Shown here piece by piece: positions 10,701 through 22,460 of a DNA stretch of 64,000 nt. This DNA is from Gigaspora rosea. Its lineage: Eukaryota; Glomeromycota; Glomeromycetes; Diversisporales; Gigasporaceae. Every line of letters starts with the position of its first letter. Position 1 is the stretch's first letter. A program made the translations under genes and the position numbers. The stretch spans positions 612,856 to 676,855 of the forward strand of contig QKWP01000043.1 in NCBI GenBank assembly GCA_003550325.1, read 5' to 3'. The notes under the pieces were generated by a model. That model ran no database searches and was not told where the DNA came from. It saw only the letters and a program-made list of their open reading frames with translations.

Positions 10701-12946
10701 ATGAAATCCAAGGTTAAACTTTACGGGTTTCTGCTATTTATTATTTTATTATCATTAAATTTGATTCAATATTTTTGGTTAGACGGAACTAGTCACCATT
10801 TTAGACGTGATAGACGTGACCAAAGTATTACTCCAGTTGACACTAATGTCTCTGTCGATGCGTGTGCAAAAATTCACCAAGGTTACCTGGGGAAAAATAA
10901 TAGTGACATATATTATGTTGATTATTATGATTTGGAAACTTGTTTTAAAACTTTTAAATTTAATGCTACACAAGCAAACAAGGTAATTTGAATGAAAATT
11001 ATTGATTTTAACAGTTAAAGACTTTTTAAGAATGAACACGAAATTTCTTATTAGACGATTAACACGATTAAAGGAATTTTAGAAAATTTCTACCCATTTC
11101 TAGATCAAGATAAAGAACCACCACAGCCAGGCTTCACATTTCAATCTATTGACATAATAAGCAAGCTTGAAGAATTGCTTAATACTCAATATAGCACAGA
11201 TTTTCAATTCATTGTATGTATAAATATTTTTAAATATTATTTTTGGAAGAAAATTAATAACTATTGGAATTTAATTGAAGGTTTAAAATGTTTCTTTTCA
11301 AAAGACAGATCTAACATCATTGCTATTCCAACCGAAAGACGGACACCTGTTTTTTTTCTCCAACTGTTATAATCAAATATTCACATTTGACCAAGGACTA
11401 TCTTTATATTCTATTATCAAACCTGACGGGAAACAAGTAAACATTTTTTAAAGTTCTTTGATCAATAGGTTGTTAATAATAATTGAATAAATTTTTATTA
11501 AATTTTAGACAATCAAAATATTCAATGATGTAATTGACAGCAGTTTAATTGATTGTGAAGTAGTAACAATTGATTCTCGCCCAGCTATGGAAGTTCTAAC
11601 AGAATTCGCAAATGATAAAACATTTTCATCCAAAGATCTTGGTGTACGATTTAATTCATTATTATCTTCTCTTAGCCTTGAAAATAATAACATTAGAGTA
11701 TCATCATTAACTCAGCAATTCACTAAACGTCGTATATTACCTGAAAAACCTAGCATCTCATATGGTTTAACTTGCAACGGATCCTCTTCGACAATCGAGC
11801 GATCCTGGAAAATAATATCTAATTTTTATGATAATTTTACTGATTCGAATTCTTATTGGAATAGTTTTTGTGCGGCGACAACAACCCCTTCTCTACTTGA
11901 TCCATTTAATGATTTTGGCGATTACAGTAAAACTTATGATAACATGATATCAAAAGCGCAAATGGTTTTTAATGGTACGAGTTCTCGTTTTTACATGCAG
12001 AATCAGACCGGAATTGCATTGATTTCCACTTTTGAATCTACTGTTAATGATCAAGAACAGATGAAGCAGATTTTACAAGGGTTCAATAAACTTAATGAAA
12101 TGGGTGCAAAAAAGGTAAATGATGTTATACTGTAATCCTAATATTTACTGAAAAAAGATACTTATTCTTAACGTTCATTCTTAGATTGTTTTTGATCTAA
12201 CCGATAATGGTGGTGGCTTTATATCTGTTGCTGAATTTGTGAACATTTTATTATTCCCAGACACCAATCCTTCTTTCCCAAGTGATGCAAAAGTCACTGA
12301 CTTATCCAAATTAGCAATCCAGACAGCGACTACAGGACAGATATCTGGTAGCATCTTTGAGACTCAACAATATGCATCATTTTCAACTTTACAAGTATTC
12401 AATACTTCACAGGATTTTATAGGAAACAACGTATACACACGTGGAAATACTCAAGTAAGCTATACTAATAAATTTATTCGTATTGGATATAGAGAAATTT
12501 TTCGACAAATTCTTGGGAATAATCCACCAAAGTATCCATGGACATCGAAAGATATGATTATTTTAACAAATGGTATTTGTGGATCATCATGTGCAATGAT
12601 AGCTCAACATCTAGCAGAATTACAAGGTGTTGCTACCATCGCAGTTGGAGGATTTGCAGAGACACCTTTGTCATTTGCATCATTTGCTGGTGGGCAAGCT
12701 TTCAATAGCTACGTATTATTTGGTAGTTTGATCGAGATAGGGTTACTTGATAACCCACTTTCACCACAACCCTTTGATATTTTTGTTACTCTTGCATTTC
12801 CTATACTTGAAATTTATAGCGTTAAAAATGATCAAGAAGTTTTGGAATTTACATATAGAAAGGCGGATCATAGATTATTTTATGATGAGAAAAGTATTAG
12901 AGACCCTAGTTTATTATGGGAGCAAGCTTCATCATTGCTTAATTAA
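10701..12946 (+). CDS. S41 family (CPAF-like) peptidase, five exons
   Basis: This is the best-supported gene here. The exons I read are 10701-10982, 11055-11213, 11305-11436, 11509-12114 and 12185-12946. All junctions are phase 0 with GT..AG introns of 69-91 bases, giving about 646 residues. The N-terminus (about residues 7-27) is one hydrophobic segment, a signal peptide or anchor, so the product is probably secreted or membrane-tethered. Family hallmarks in order are PKDGHLFF with the candidate catalytic His (about H161), VFDLTDNGGG (about 395-404), and LTNGICGSSCA (about 519-530) holding the likely nucleophilic Ser before Cys. This is the pattern of fungal CPAF-like S41 proteases. The substrate is unknown. 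The ATG at 10701 is the first in frame and precedes the hydrophobic segment. No frameshift or stop was seen. Upstream TATATA-rich sequence is too common here to call a promoter. Confidence 0.88.
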
Positions 12947-13137
12947 ATTAATTAATCTTTATTAAACAGAGTTTGACAAATTTCATTTAAGGAAAAAAAT
13001 AATATAATTCATGTAATTACTAATAGACTGGCACGTCCTTACGTCCATGCTTTATTCAATACATATTTCAAAAGTAAATATTAAATTAGTTCAATCAATA
13101 ACAAAAGATTATCATCAGGAAATTTTTAAATAGGATG

Positions 13138-13235
13138 GGTGATTGTCATCGATTTATATCGATTTTGATTTTTTATCGATGCAAACTTGAATGATTGCAA
13201 TCGATTGTAATCAATATAAATTGATGCCAATCACC
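13138..13235. repeat. Short inverted repeat GGGTGATTGTCATCGAT
   Basis: GGGTGATTGTCATCGATTTA at the left faces TAAATTGATGCCAATCACCC at the right. The intervening sequence is rich in ATCGAT(T). It is a compact MITE-like palindrome just downstream of the peptidase gene, with no target duplication recognised. Confidence 0.6.
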
Positions 13236-13418
13236 CTGCAGCTGGTAATCGATATTCACCTTATTTAAAATTTCCTAATGCACTGTTTTAGGTATCTGAT
13301 ATTAGGTACTTATTCAAGACCTCATTTTAGTACCCGCGGGTACTGTGTGAGGAGCCGGTACTATATGTGTGATATGTCTTAAGAAAGTAATAAAATTAAA
13401 TATAGTTATACCTCCGGG

Positions 13419-14169
13419 CAGTGTTGTACATGGGCATTGTCCCAATTTTGCAGGGACACAGACAGTCCCGGACAATGTTCCATGTCCCATATCCGTCATT
13501 ATGTTCCAGCAAAGTATTGTACACGGATATTGTAACATGTCCATTAGACAGGCATGTTTCAAATAACCTGCAAAGGTCTGATCTGATGAAATATACCCGG
13601 ATATTCGATCCTAAACTCTAATGTTTTTAAAAATCAACTTAATGTCTTTCGCAGACTTAATTGACTAAGTTTAGGCCCATTATCTGTTCATCTCACTTAT
13701 TTATATGGTAATAAATAGGGAGGGTTATTAGTGGAGTACTCCAGGCATTAATAAAACATGTAACCACCACTTCTGGAGTGCTCCGGAGTGGGTTATATGT
13801 TTTATTATTGACTGGAGTGCTCCATAAAACCCTAGTAAGAAAATCACCCTTTAGGACTATGTAAATCATGGTCCCGAAACGTTATTTTGTTGGCAAAGCT
13901 CTTGGGATCATTATTCTGAAAGATGGAATCATCGTAATTCCGAAGTAAATATGTTTAAAATTTAATAAGCAAACAAATTTTAATTAAGAATTGAAGTCAT
14001 TTTAACTGTATAAAATTTGTCTCATAGTTTAGGCCGAATAATGCTAACAGTAGGATTTTAACCAAATATAATTGACAATGTCCGGGACATGGAAATTTTG
14101 GCGGGCATGTCCGCGGACATCCCGTTCCGGACTGTCCGCTGTCCATGTCCCTGTCCCATGACAACACTG
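13419..14169. mobile_element. hAT-type element, CAGTGTTGT family (copy 1)
   Basis: The 751-bp element begins CAGTGTTGTACATG and ends CATGACAACACTG. The flanks CCTCCGGG (13411-13418) and CCTTTAGG (14170-14177) match at 5 of 8 positions. All three differences are C/T or G/A, so they look like one duplication aged by transitions. GTCC/GGAC motifs (AGTCCCGGACA, CATGTCCGCGGACAT) crowd both ends. A smaller foldback sits inside. Sister copies are at 25123 and 54027. Confidence 0.75.
13721..13837. mobile_element. Nested foldback with GGAGTGCTCC motifs
   Basis: AGGGTTATTAGTGGAGTACT (left) faces GGAGTGCTCCATAAAACCCT (right). In between are further CTGGAGTGCTCCGGAGTG and AATAAAACAT blocks in both orientations. 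It lies inside the hAT-type element 13419-14169. Its termini resemble those of the element at 22989-23330. Confidence 0.6.
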
Positions 14170-14372
14170 CCTTTAGGGTATTATTCAAGAATTAGACCAA
14201 ACAAAGTTACCGACCAGATTTTTAAAAATTTTAGTTTTATAAAACTTTAAAGTTTAGAAACATATTAGATATAGTAATTATACAGAAGATTTTCAAAAAA
14301 TATTTGGCAAACTTCTAGACCATATAAATTCGCTAAATATTTTATTGGTTACAAAACCAAACGCGTCTACGG

Positions 14373-14795
14373 TAGGGTGTCCAGGATTATGCGATGCGAT
14401 ATTATGCGCATAATTTGCTATTTTTTCGCATCGCATATGCTTCGCAAAAAAAAGCATAAATCACGTGAATAAAATCTGATTGGTTGATGGTAATATAGTA
14501 ACTTCGTTCGACAAGCTATTTGGGTGATAGAGTGGTGACAAAATGTAGGTCCCGAAAAGTTCCCGATGTAGAAAATGAAAGAACTTAAATTACGAGCATA
14601 GTCAAGGTAAAATTTGTAAAATTTTTGATAAATGTCCGAAAAACAGAACTAAAAAAATTAATTACATATAATAAAAATCGCATAATCGACCTAATTGGTC
14701 GCATAATCTTAAATTTATTTCGCATCCATCGCATAATCAACCTCAATTCGCCCGCATAATTTACCTCATCGCATCGCATAATCCTGGACACCCTA
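14373..14795. mobile_element. hAT-type MITE, TIR TAGGGTGTCCAGG, GCATAAT arrays
   Basis: The 423-bp element has 28-bp inverted termini starting TAGGGTGTCCAGGATTATGC. The flanks GTCTACGG (14365-14372) and GTCAACAT (14796-14803) agree at 5 of 8 positions, a plausible aged 8-bp duplication. CGCATAAT or its complement recurs about eight times close to the ends. The short reverse-strand frame over 14585-14803 is created by these repeats and is not a gene. Confidence 0.78.
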
Positions 14796-15481
14796 GTCAA
14801 CATTAGTGTTCGTACCCGGTTAACTCTTTACCCGAAAGGTTATACCCTTTAATAAAATCTAATATTCGGTTTTATACCCTATTAGAATAAAAGGGTAACG
14901 GGTATATCCGGATATAACCTCTTTATAGGTAGGTTATATATGGGTTATCGTTTTTTGCAAGATGTAATCTTGCAGATCATGATTTCACATAAGTTTTATA
15001 ATTTTGAGAAATTTACTGGTTCAAATAAATGATCATATTTTATTGAAAGTACTACGTATAATTCGTGTGACTACATTATATATAAACGATTGCGGTGTAT
15101 ATATAATTTTTCTAATATCTAATTCGAAAAATTTGCTTTAGCCAAGTAAGAAAAAATTTCAATTGTACGTGATTCGATAACACCTGACTTATTCGATACG
15201 ATTGTTTCAAAGTTTGTATTTGATCGGGGTAGTTCAGAAAACAAGACCCTTAATAAAAGGTTTATTATGTTAATCCAATTAATTTAACTCAATACATTAA
15301 TAGATATTAAAATTTCTTACTACATATTCTCAACTTTTCAACTTATACGTATCGAACTAATTGATAAAATTTTGATTTTGGTGTGAAGTAATTAAAGATC
15401 GGTAATTATATATTATTATATAAATAATATAAAATGACGATTAAAAAAAAAAAAAAGAAAAAAAAAAAATAATGAAAATTT

Positions 15482-15482
<1 letters not shown>

Positions 15483-15560
<78 letters not shown>
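15483..15560. repeat. 78-bp poly-A homopolymer
   Basis: An uninterrupted run of A, preceded by an A-rich stretch with a few G. It lies 3' of the hAT transposase gene. hAT elements do not need a poly-A tail, so this may be a slipped microsatellite, an assembly expansion or the tail of a small unrelated insert. Confidence 0.9.
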
Positions 15561-15561
<1 letters not shown>

Positions 15562-15651
15562 ATTTATATATTATAATCAGGTATTCTTACCTGAAAAAAA
15601 ATATATACTACTTATTCGCTTTACGAGTTTGTTCTAAAAAACAAAAATTTA

Positions 15652-18600
15652 TTAATGTACGTGTTTAAAATAAATTTCTTGTTGTAACTTAAATTTACTT
15701 GGAAAAATATCACCAACGGCATAACGATTTTTGTTTAAAAAAATCAAATGCTCAAGTGTAATAGGTAAAAGATTCGCTCTTTTAGGAGACATAATATTTC
15801 CGGCTTCACTAAATAGCCTTTCGCTAGGTGTTGATGTAGCTAAAATAGCTAGATATTTTCGTGCCAAATAAGCTAGAACCGGAAAACGACTTTGATTACT
15901 TTTCCACCACTCAAATGGACATTGGTCATAAGAAATTTCTGGCATTCCAATATAGTCAGAAATTTCATCCATATGTGTATTATTTGATCGAAACATAGTA
16001 GCTAATAATTTGCTTGTAGGACGTAGTGGTTGTTTAATAGATAATATGTCTATTTGATTTTGGTGCTGTCTATATACTTCACGCAATGAACTGTAAGTTC
16101 TAGACCTTAGAGATTCTGAAGTAAACTCAATGTTTTGCATCGAGGATCTAGTAATGCAGCCAGCATTCCTTCTTCGGATGGTACTTGCCAATAATAGTTA
16201 ATAGCATTGTACAATGCTATTTTTACTCAATCATAAGGAATAGTTGATTCATCATCCGTTTGATCATTATCATTAAAAGCACTTTCATCATCATCATAAT
16301 TTACTTGTTGAAGTACAAAATCATCAATAATCATAAGACTATTAGTTATCGCCTTAATTGCACTATACATAAAACTTATTGTTGAATATTTACTACCTCC
16401 TAATAAATCCGTAGCCTCTGCAAACGGTTTAAGTATTGAGATAAGACTTGTTATAGCTTCCCACTCAGTCTCAGTAAGATTAATTTTTTTTAATTGTGTT
16501 GCTTCTTTTCGAGTATCTTTATCTAAGGATAGCGTTGTAATCATAGGGTCAATTATATTTCGAATTTTAATTAGCCGTTGCCAAGCAAGATAAGAAGAAT
16601 TCCATCTTGTTGGCACATCAGCAATTATACGTAATTCTTGATCATTTTGAGAAAGGTCCTAATTAAAATTAAAAAAAAACCTTTATTTAGTAACTAAACC
16701 GTTATAAAGAAAAGGCTATAATTTAAAGAAAAAATTTTAAACTAATTTTTAATAAATGATTTTTTTATTAAATATTAGTGGTTTCGCAAACTTAATTTAT
16801 ATTACGGATGATTGTGAAATTGGATAGTAGTGAAATTTGGGTTCTTTGATACTGATGAAGGTTATTTCTGTTTTGTTGGACAAGTTAAAAAATGTTGAGA
16901 TTTGTTGTCTAGAATTCCTGCGTCTAATAACTTATTTATTGAATACGAAGAAATTGACAAAGATGGCAAAGCTCTTCGTAGGATAGCTACTTCGCCTCTA
17001 CTTAAAAAAAAGAGTGTAGAGTACGAAATTACCTCATATGACTAAAGATGGAAAGTCTTACCGCATTTGATAATGCAGTTGGTCAAAAGCTACTAAAACT
17101 AATTATTCGAGTTACCAAAATCCATCTGATCTCTTTTATTAATAACACTAAATTCTAACCCTAAATTTTTAATAAAAAAAGCTAATAAAAAAGGCTCTAA
17201 AAATTTTTAAAAATCGTATATACCAATCATCCAATTTCATGATCATCCGTGACAAGAATACATATAAGTTAGAATTTCAAAGTAAATACTTACAATATTT
17301 TCATTAAAATTAAATTTTTTTTGAGCTTCCAAAAGCCGTTGAGTTTGTTTGGGAGTAGTAAAATATAGCATAAGTTTTTTTGCACGTTTAACTAAATTTT
17401 CTATTTCTAAAAGACCTTTTCCAACAACTAACTGGAGAGTATGTGCCGTACATGGGATACGAATTATATCTTGCATTAAATCTAGTGCTTTAATCATATT
17501 ACTACCATTATCTGTAGTAATCGAAAAAACTTTATTACTAAGATTCCATTCATTAATAATTGAATTTAATGCTTCAGCAATAATCTCGCCGGTATGTGGA
17601 TAAGGAAGATAATCAATAGAAAGAATCGTTTCTTGTAATTGAAAATTAGTATCAACGTACGAACAAGTTACACCCAAGTATCCTAATCTATTATGTCCAG
17701 TCCATAAATCACAGGTTAGTGAGCATGATATAATATTTTTTTCAAATATATCTAATAATGATTGTTTAGTATTTTCATATGCTTCAGAAAGCAATTGTTG
17801 GCAATATCTTTCACTCGGAAATTGGTATGATGGATCAAATTCTGCAATAAAATCCGTAAGACCCTCATTATTTCGAATATTTAATGGTTGTTGATCCTTA
17901 ATTAAAAGTTCAACAAATTTTTGATCTAAACAACGCTTACGTTCTGGATTACCATAAATCATTTTATCAATTTGAAGTTGCGAAGATAAAGGTTGTTTTA
18001 TTTTTTTATTATGTGAACTTTCTGTAATACCATGTCGTGTTGCTAAGTGACCAATATAATTTCCCGTTGAGCTATCTACTGACCCCATAAGATGTCCACA
18101 TAATTCACTTCTATTATTTTTATAAACTTCTACTAAACAACTTACAATTGTTTTGTAGGGTGGTACAGCTTCATAACTTTGATAATAAGACCAAATCCAA
18201 CTTCGCCCTGAATGGTTCATAATAGGAATTAACTTTATTTTTTTTAAATTTGGTGTTTTTGACATATTTTTGGGTTGGCTTTGTAAGATTGAACGAAGTG
18301 CATTGTCTTGATTATCTTGATTATCTTCAATAACCTGGTTATTATTATTATCATTAATTAAGTTATTATCATCATCATTAACCAGGTTATCATCGTATTC
18401 ATCAACCAGGTTATATTCATATTCATTAACCAGGCTATTTTCGTATTCATTAATCAGATTATTACGTTCGTCGAATATGTCATTATTATTGACTGAATTA
18501 TCGCATTCGACAGATATCTCATCAACCATATTATTGCGTTCATCTGAAGTAGAGACTTCAGATTGAGATAATTCTGACAAATTTGCATTAGGTATTTTTT

Positions 18601-18703
18601 TTTTGTTTTTTGTGTTTTTTATCAAATAGAACAGTAGTATCTTCTTCGCTAGAATTTTCATCAAATATTTTTTTTTTTTAAGATTATAGTATCGTATTTT
18701 CAA
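15652..18703 (-). pseudogene. hAT superfamily transposase, decayed, two exons
   Basis: Exon 1 spans 18703-17294 (470 codons). A GTAAGT donor and a TTAG acceptor (16658) bracket an intron holding a MITE. Exon 1 has an acidic Asn/Asp-rich N-terminus. A BED-like Cys/His zinc finger follows (WIWSYYQSYE.., C, C, H, H with LATRHG). Next comes the RNase-H-like core, with TCDLWTG, TTDNGSNM and CTAHTLQLV. Exon 2 opens with DVPTRWNSSYLAW and ends with the dimerisation motif LATSTPSERLFSEAGN. Two lesions kill the frame: a TGA at 16227-16229, where homologues commonly have Arg (CGA), and a frameshift near 16105-16118. Translation after the stop stays recognisable (VKIALYNAINYYW). An active copy elsewhere could still mobilise the element. 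Confidence 0.85.
16804..17250. mobile_element. MITE inside the hAT intron
   Basis: A 22-bp inverted terminus, ACGGATGATTGTGAAATTGG (left) against CCAATTTCATGATCATCCGT (right), differs at only two positions. The element lies entirely within the transposase intron, so splicing could have remained intact. The interior carries TTCTAACCCTAAATTT near 17153. The target duplication is unclear. Confidence 0.7.
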
Positions 18704-18787
18704 ACAACTATTTATTTTAAATTTTGAGTCTTTGCTAATTTATTATTATTTTGATGTATCAGCAAGAATTTAAAATTGTACGTATAT

Positions 18788-19009
18788 ATTTTTCTTGATA
18801 TTTTTTGATTTGAATAAATTAACTCTAAATTTATCATTTGATAAAATGAATGATTTATTCCAAATCATATGCAAATGTCGCCAAAGTAAAATCTTAAATA
18901 TTTTTTCTTGATATTTTTTTTGATTTAAATAAATTAACTTCTAAATTTATTATTTGATAAAATGAATGATTTATTCCAAATCATATGCAAATGTCGCCAA
19001 AGTAAAATC
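18788..19009. repeat. Tandem duplication, ~106-bp unit, two copies
   Basis: The units at about 18788-18893 and 18902-19009 share TTCTTGATATTTTTT, TGATTTATTCCAAATCATAT and GCAAATGTCGCCAAAGTAAA. They differ at a handful of bases. They lie directly upstream of the hAT transposase start, where a promoter or subterminal region would be expected. Confidence 0.85.
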
Positions 19010-19180
19010 AAAAATTTTTTTATCGTATCAAATTTGATTTTTAAAAAGCCACTATAATTAGTTGATGATTATCAACCTAGTATAAAGATTCAAATAAATA
19101 TTACGTGTATATAATAAATAAGCCGTATAGATTATACATATCTCATTAACTCTTTACATGCATATAAAACTCACGATCTT

Positions 19181-19649
19181 NNNNNNNNNNNNNNNNNNNN
19201 NNNNNNNNNNNNNNNNNNNNNNNNNNNNNNNNNNNNNNNNNNNNNNNNNNNNNNNNNNNNNNNNNNNNNNNNNNNNNNNNNNNNNNNNNNNNNNNNNNNN
19301 NNNNNNNNNNNNNNNNNNNNNNNNNNNNNNNNNNNNNNNNNNNNNNNNNNNNNNNNNNNNNNNNNNNNNNNNNNNNNNNNNNNNNNNNNNNNNNNNNNNN
19401 NNNNNNNNNNNNNNNNNNNNNNNNNNNNNNNNNNNNNNNNNNNNNNNNNNNNNNNNNNNNNNNNNNNNNNNNNNNNNNNNNNNNNNNNNNNNNNNNNNNN
19501 NNNNNNNNNNNNNNNNNNNNNNNNNNNNNNNNNNNNNNNNNNNNNNNNNNNNNNNNNNNNNNNNNNNNNNNNNNNNNNNNNNNNNNNNNNNNNNNNNNNN
19601 NNNNNNNNNNNNNNNNNNNNNNNNNNNNNNNNNNNNNNNNNNNNNNNNN
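19181..19649. other. Assembly gap (run of N)
   Basis: 469 undetermined bases. Any reading frame spanning it is an artefact. The missing terminus of the hAT transposon may be here. Confidence 0.99.
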
Positions 19650-20332
19650 CTTATTTTTTGTAATCTTAACTAATAAAGAAACCTGTCTATAATATAGGCT
19701 AATAATATGAAGCTGAGCGCCATAAGGATAATAGATTTCATGAGAAGAGTTGAAGAAAAATACTGTAGCATACTTAAACTTTGTAACGATTGTTAAATAG
19801 AATTAATTAGTTTGATATTAGAACGAACATTATAAGTTATTTTTGGCATTTTTTTTTATTGTTTATTACAGTATTAGCATTATAGGATAGGTTTAATCAT
19901 TTATTTTTTGTATTTTTTATTTTTTGTTTCTTTTCTTTCTTTGATTTGTAATATATTGAAGTTTTTTAATAAAATTTTAGTTTATTGGAGTTTTTCTGAT
20001 TTTGTTCGGTTTTGTTTGTGATAAGATTATAATTTTAGGTTTAAATTATCGAGATTTTATGGCAAAGACTTCTGCCAGTATTAACTTGATTATAGATATA
20101 ATTATTTTCTTCATATTAATTTTTTTTTTATTCGTGTTTCGATATTTTTATTAATCTTCGATCAACCAATAAAATTTTTATAATATCACGAGATGATCTA
20201 CAAAAATTGGCCAATCACTATGAATGCCCGCTATGTTACCCTAGTCTACGGACACGTACAGATCACGTGATATTTGATCTTACTGACATGAACAAAATAA
20301 ATAATTTTTTAAGTTAAAATTTGATCCGGCAG
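19650..20332. other. Intergenic, no feature recognised
   Basis: AT-rich with T-runs on the plus strand. No gene, RNA or element boundary is supported. Confidence 0.5.
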
Positions 20333-20616
20333 GGCTTTTGTACTAAGTTAATATTCTGTAACATTCTAATTAAACTTGTTCTTCTGGTCTTCCGGTTCTA
20401 ATGATGGTTAGATTTTAAAATCTGCTCAATAGATTCGGTGATATGGCCATTCGAAATTGGATAACAAAGATTACAAAAACGTCACCTAAACTCCGAAAAC
20501 CTATACTTCTGGCTCTATTAGACCAATTTTAATAATTTTACTATTATTAAAACCGGAAAAATTAGAAGAACAAATTTACTTAGAGTAATAAATGAGGTTA
20601 ACTTAGTACAAAAGCC
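20333..20616. mobile_element. Inverted-repeat element, GGCTTTTGTACTAAGTTAA family (copy 1)
   Basis: GGCTTTTGTACTAAGTTAA at the left pairs with TTAACTTAGTACAAAAGCC at the right. The arms stay related for over 100 bp (ACTTGTTCTTCTGGTCTT / AAAATTAGAAGAACAAATTT). Related copies follow at 20664-20949 and 23798-24089. Non-coding, with no clear target duplication. Confidence 0.75.
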
Positions 20617-20663
20617 TTTTCATATTAAAAAAAAAATTAATTTTTTTTAAATTAAAAAAAAGT

Positions 20664-20949
20664 GAGCTTTTGTAAGTTAACCTTCTTTATTACTTTAAGT
20701 AAACTTGTTCTTCTGATTTTCTAGTTCTAATATTGATAATATTATTAAAATTGGACCAGTAGAGTTGAGATATAACCTTTTGAAATTTAGTTGATGTTAG
20801 ATTATATAAAAACATTATCCAAATTTCGGAGGGCCATATTTCCGGTTATACTGGGTATATTTTAATAATCTCACCACTATTAGACCCAGAAAAACTGGTA
20901 AAACAAAGTTATATTAGAGTGATGAAAATGTTAGCTTAGTACAAAAATC
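20664..20949. mobile_element. Inverted-repeat element, same family (copy 2)
   Basis: It has the same architecture as 20333-20616, with more decay: GAGCTTTTGTAAGTTAACC at the left, TTAGCTTAGTACAAAAATC at the right, and AACTTGTTCTTCTGATTTT inside. Only about 48 bp separate the two copies, and an AT-rich spacer (T-runs and A-runs) lies between them. Confidence 0.7.
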
Positions 20950-21284
20950 ATGCAGATGTCATTTTTTAATAAAAAATTTACATATTTTGGTATGTGTCAC
21001 TTATGTGTCCATAAGATGAAGTAATCTGAAAATATCAGTAGATTTTCTTTATGCAAAACTTTCATTTTTGATACACCTTCACCTATTTTTTGATACACCT
21101 AAATGTAGTGAATTGACTCGATTATATGATACTCGATCATTGATCGACTTAGATCAATGATCGAGCACCAATTAATGGGCTCGAGCAACAATAGGTCAAT
21201 CAATGATCGATTATACTGATTGATCAAATAAGTATATATTTGATCGATCAAAATATTTTTAATATGATTAGAAAAAGGTATTTC

Positions 21285-21503
21285 ACAGATCAGTATGGTA
21301 TAGGTGGGCAGATCCGTATAGTATAGGCCGAATTTTTAAATCTATACTATACTGATCTGGTGTAATATATATTAGGGCTAGGGTTAGTAAAAATAGCTGA
21401 TCGATATAGGGTTAGAGTTAGGAATTATATCTGATCGGTATAGTATAGATCTTAAATTTGGCCTATACTATACGGATTTGCTCACCTATACCATACTGAT
21501 CTG
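21285..21503. mobile_element. Palindromic element with 45-bp arms, nested
   Basis: CAGATCAGTATGGTATAGGT (left) and ACCTATACCATACTGATCTG (right) are exact complements. The next blocks, GGGCAGATCCGTATAGTATA and TATACTATACGGATTTGCTC, nearly are. The loop (21383-21422) carries AGGGCTAGGGTTAG and AGGGTTAGAGTTAGG, telomere-like. Non-coding. Confidence 0.8.
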
Positions 21504-21654
21504 CTATCATCGCTTAAAGTTTTTTAAAAATTCTTTATATCATTGCTTAAATTTTTTTAAAAACTTTATAGTATATATTTATTACGTTAACAGGCAACTA
21601 CTGTGTGCACGTGTATACTGGGCGTTTGTTTAATATCATATGAAAATGTTTTTT

Positions 21655-21975
21655 GTGTAATTCATTTTGATAAACTTGTGGCTGTGCGCATCTTTTAAAT
21701 TCTGGCATGAGCGTCTATACTTGTTATGCCTTGCTACCTATATGGATAGTTATGCATATTAAGCAGATCTAATACTAAATTAGATAAAGAGCATATTAAT
21801 ATTTGATTTGCTTAATGCTATTGCATTTTTTTTTGAACTGATTTTTTTTTTAAAAAAAAAATAGTAGAATCTTTTTTTAAATTTATTTTTGTGGATTTCA
21901 TTTTGATAGACTTATGGCTGTGCAAGCTTTCAAATTCTAACACGATGAATTTAGCTCGTTACGAAGCAATCATTA
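21655..21975 (+). repeat. Direct repeat of ~75 bp, spaced ~236 bp
   Basis: TTCATTTTGATAAACTTGTG at about 21661 recurs as TTCATTTTGATAGACTTATG at about 21897. Each is followed by GCTGTGC, then a TTTTAAATTCTGGCA / TTTCAAATTCTAACA block. The duplicated piece lies inside the large hAT element, and nothing coding was recognised. Confidence 0.7.
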
Positions 21976-22265
21976 TTGTGAGATCAGTTGACTTTATTGA
22001 TCATCTTTGATTTTGTCATTTATGGTTAGTTCAGTGCTTTTGGTCAGGACTTTTTATTGATTTTAGCAGGTTTCTATGAAAATCAGTAAATAGGATATAT
22101 TGAAGTAGTGCTAGGGAGGCCATAGCATGTGGACGTTAAGGAATGAATTATTTTTTGTTTCGTTATCGCACGCCTTGGTAAAGACTGGTTCTATCTCTCT
22201 ACTTCTATTTTAAGTAGTCCTGCAAGTATTAGTAGTATCAGTTTGGTTGAATGATATGTTGAATA

Positions 22266-22460
22266 GTTAAGGATTCATGACTACAGTGATAGTACAGTGC
22301 AAGGACTATCAATAGCAATTTTGAGCTCCATGGCCATAGTGGCAATGCAAGGACCCTTACGAGTGGATAGTTAGGCTTCGTGAATGTAGTGGTAATGCAA
22401 GAAACTTATTAGTGTATAGTTAGACTTTGTGGTTGTGGTAGCAGTGTAAGGACCTGAAAT
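22266..22460 (+). repeat. Degenerate ~50-bp tandem array, about four units
   Basis: Units share the core GTAGTGGTAATGCAAG or a variant, spaced by TAGTTAGGCTTCGTG-like linkers. Drift is considerable. It is more GC-balanced than its surroundings, so it may be captured foreign or gene-derived sequence within the hAT element. Confidence 0.65.

Larger units (their letters stand above)
14804..19180 (-). mobile_element. Decayed autonomous hAT transposon, right part in gap
   Basis: Position 14804 starts TAGTGTTCGTACCCGGTTAA, a hAT-like terminus directly abutting the TSD of the previous MITE. The next 150 bp is filled with GGTTATACCC / GGGTAACGGGT motifs, like subterminal binding sites. The transposase gene (15652-18703) follows on the minus strand. 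The opposite terminus was not seen. It probably lies in or beyond the assembly gap, so the true extent is unknown. Confidence 0.5.

Noticed and set aside
14585-14803. Minus-strand 72-codon frame
   Set aside because: It lies wholly in the 14373-14795 MITE plus its flank and reflects GCATAAT repeats.
19158-19673. Open frame of 171 codons across the N run
   Set aside because: It exists only because undetermined bases contain no stop codon.
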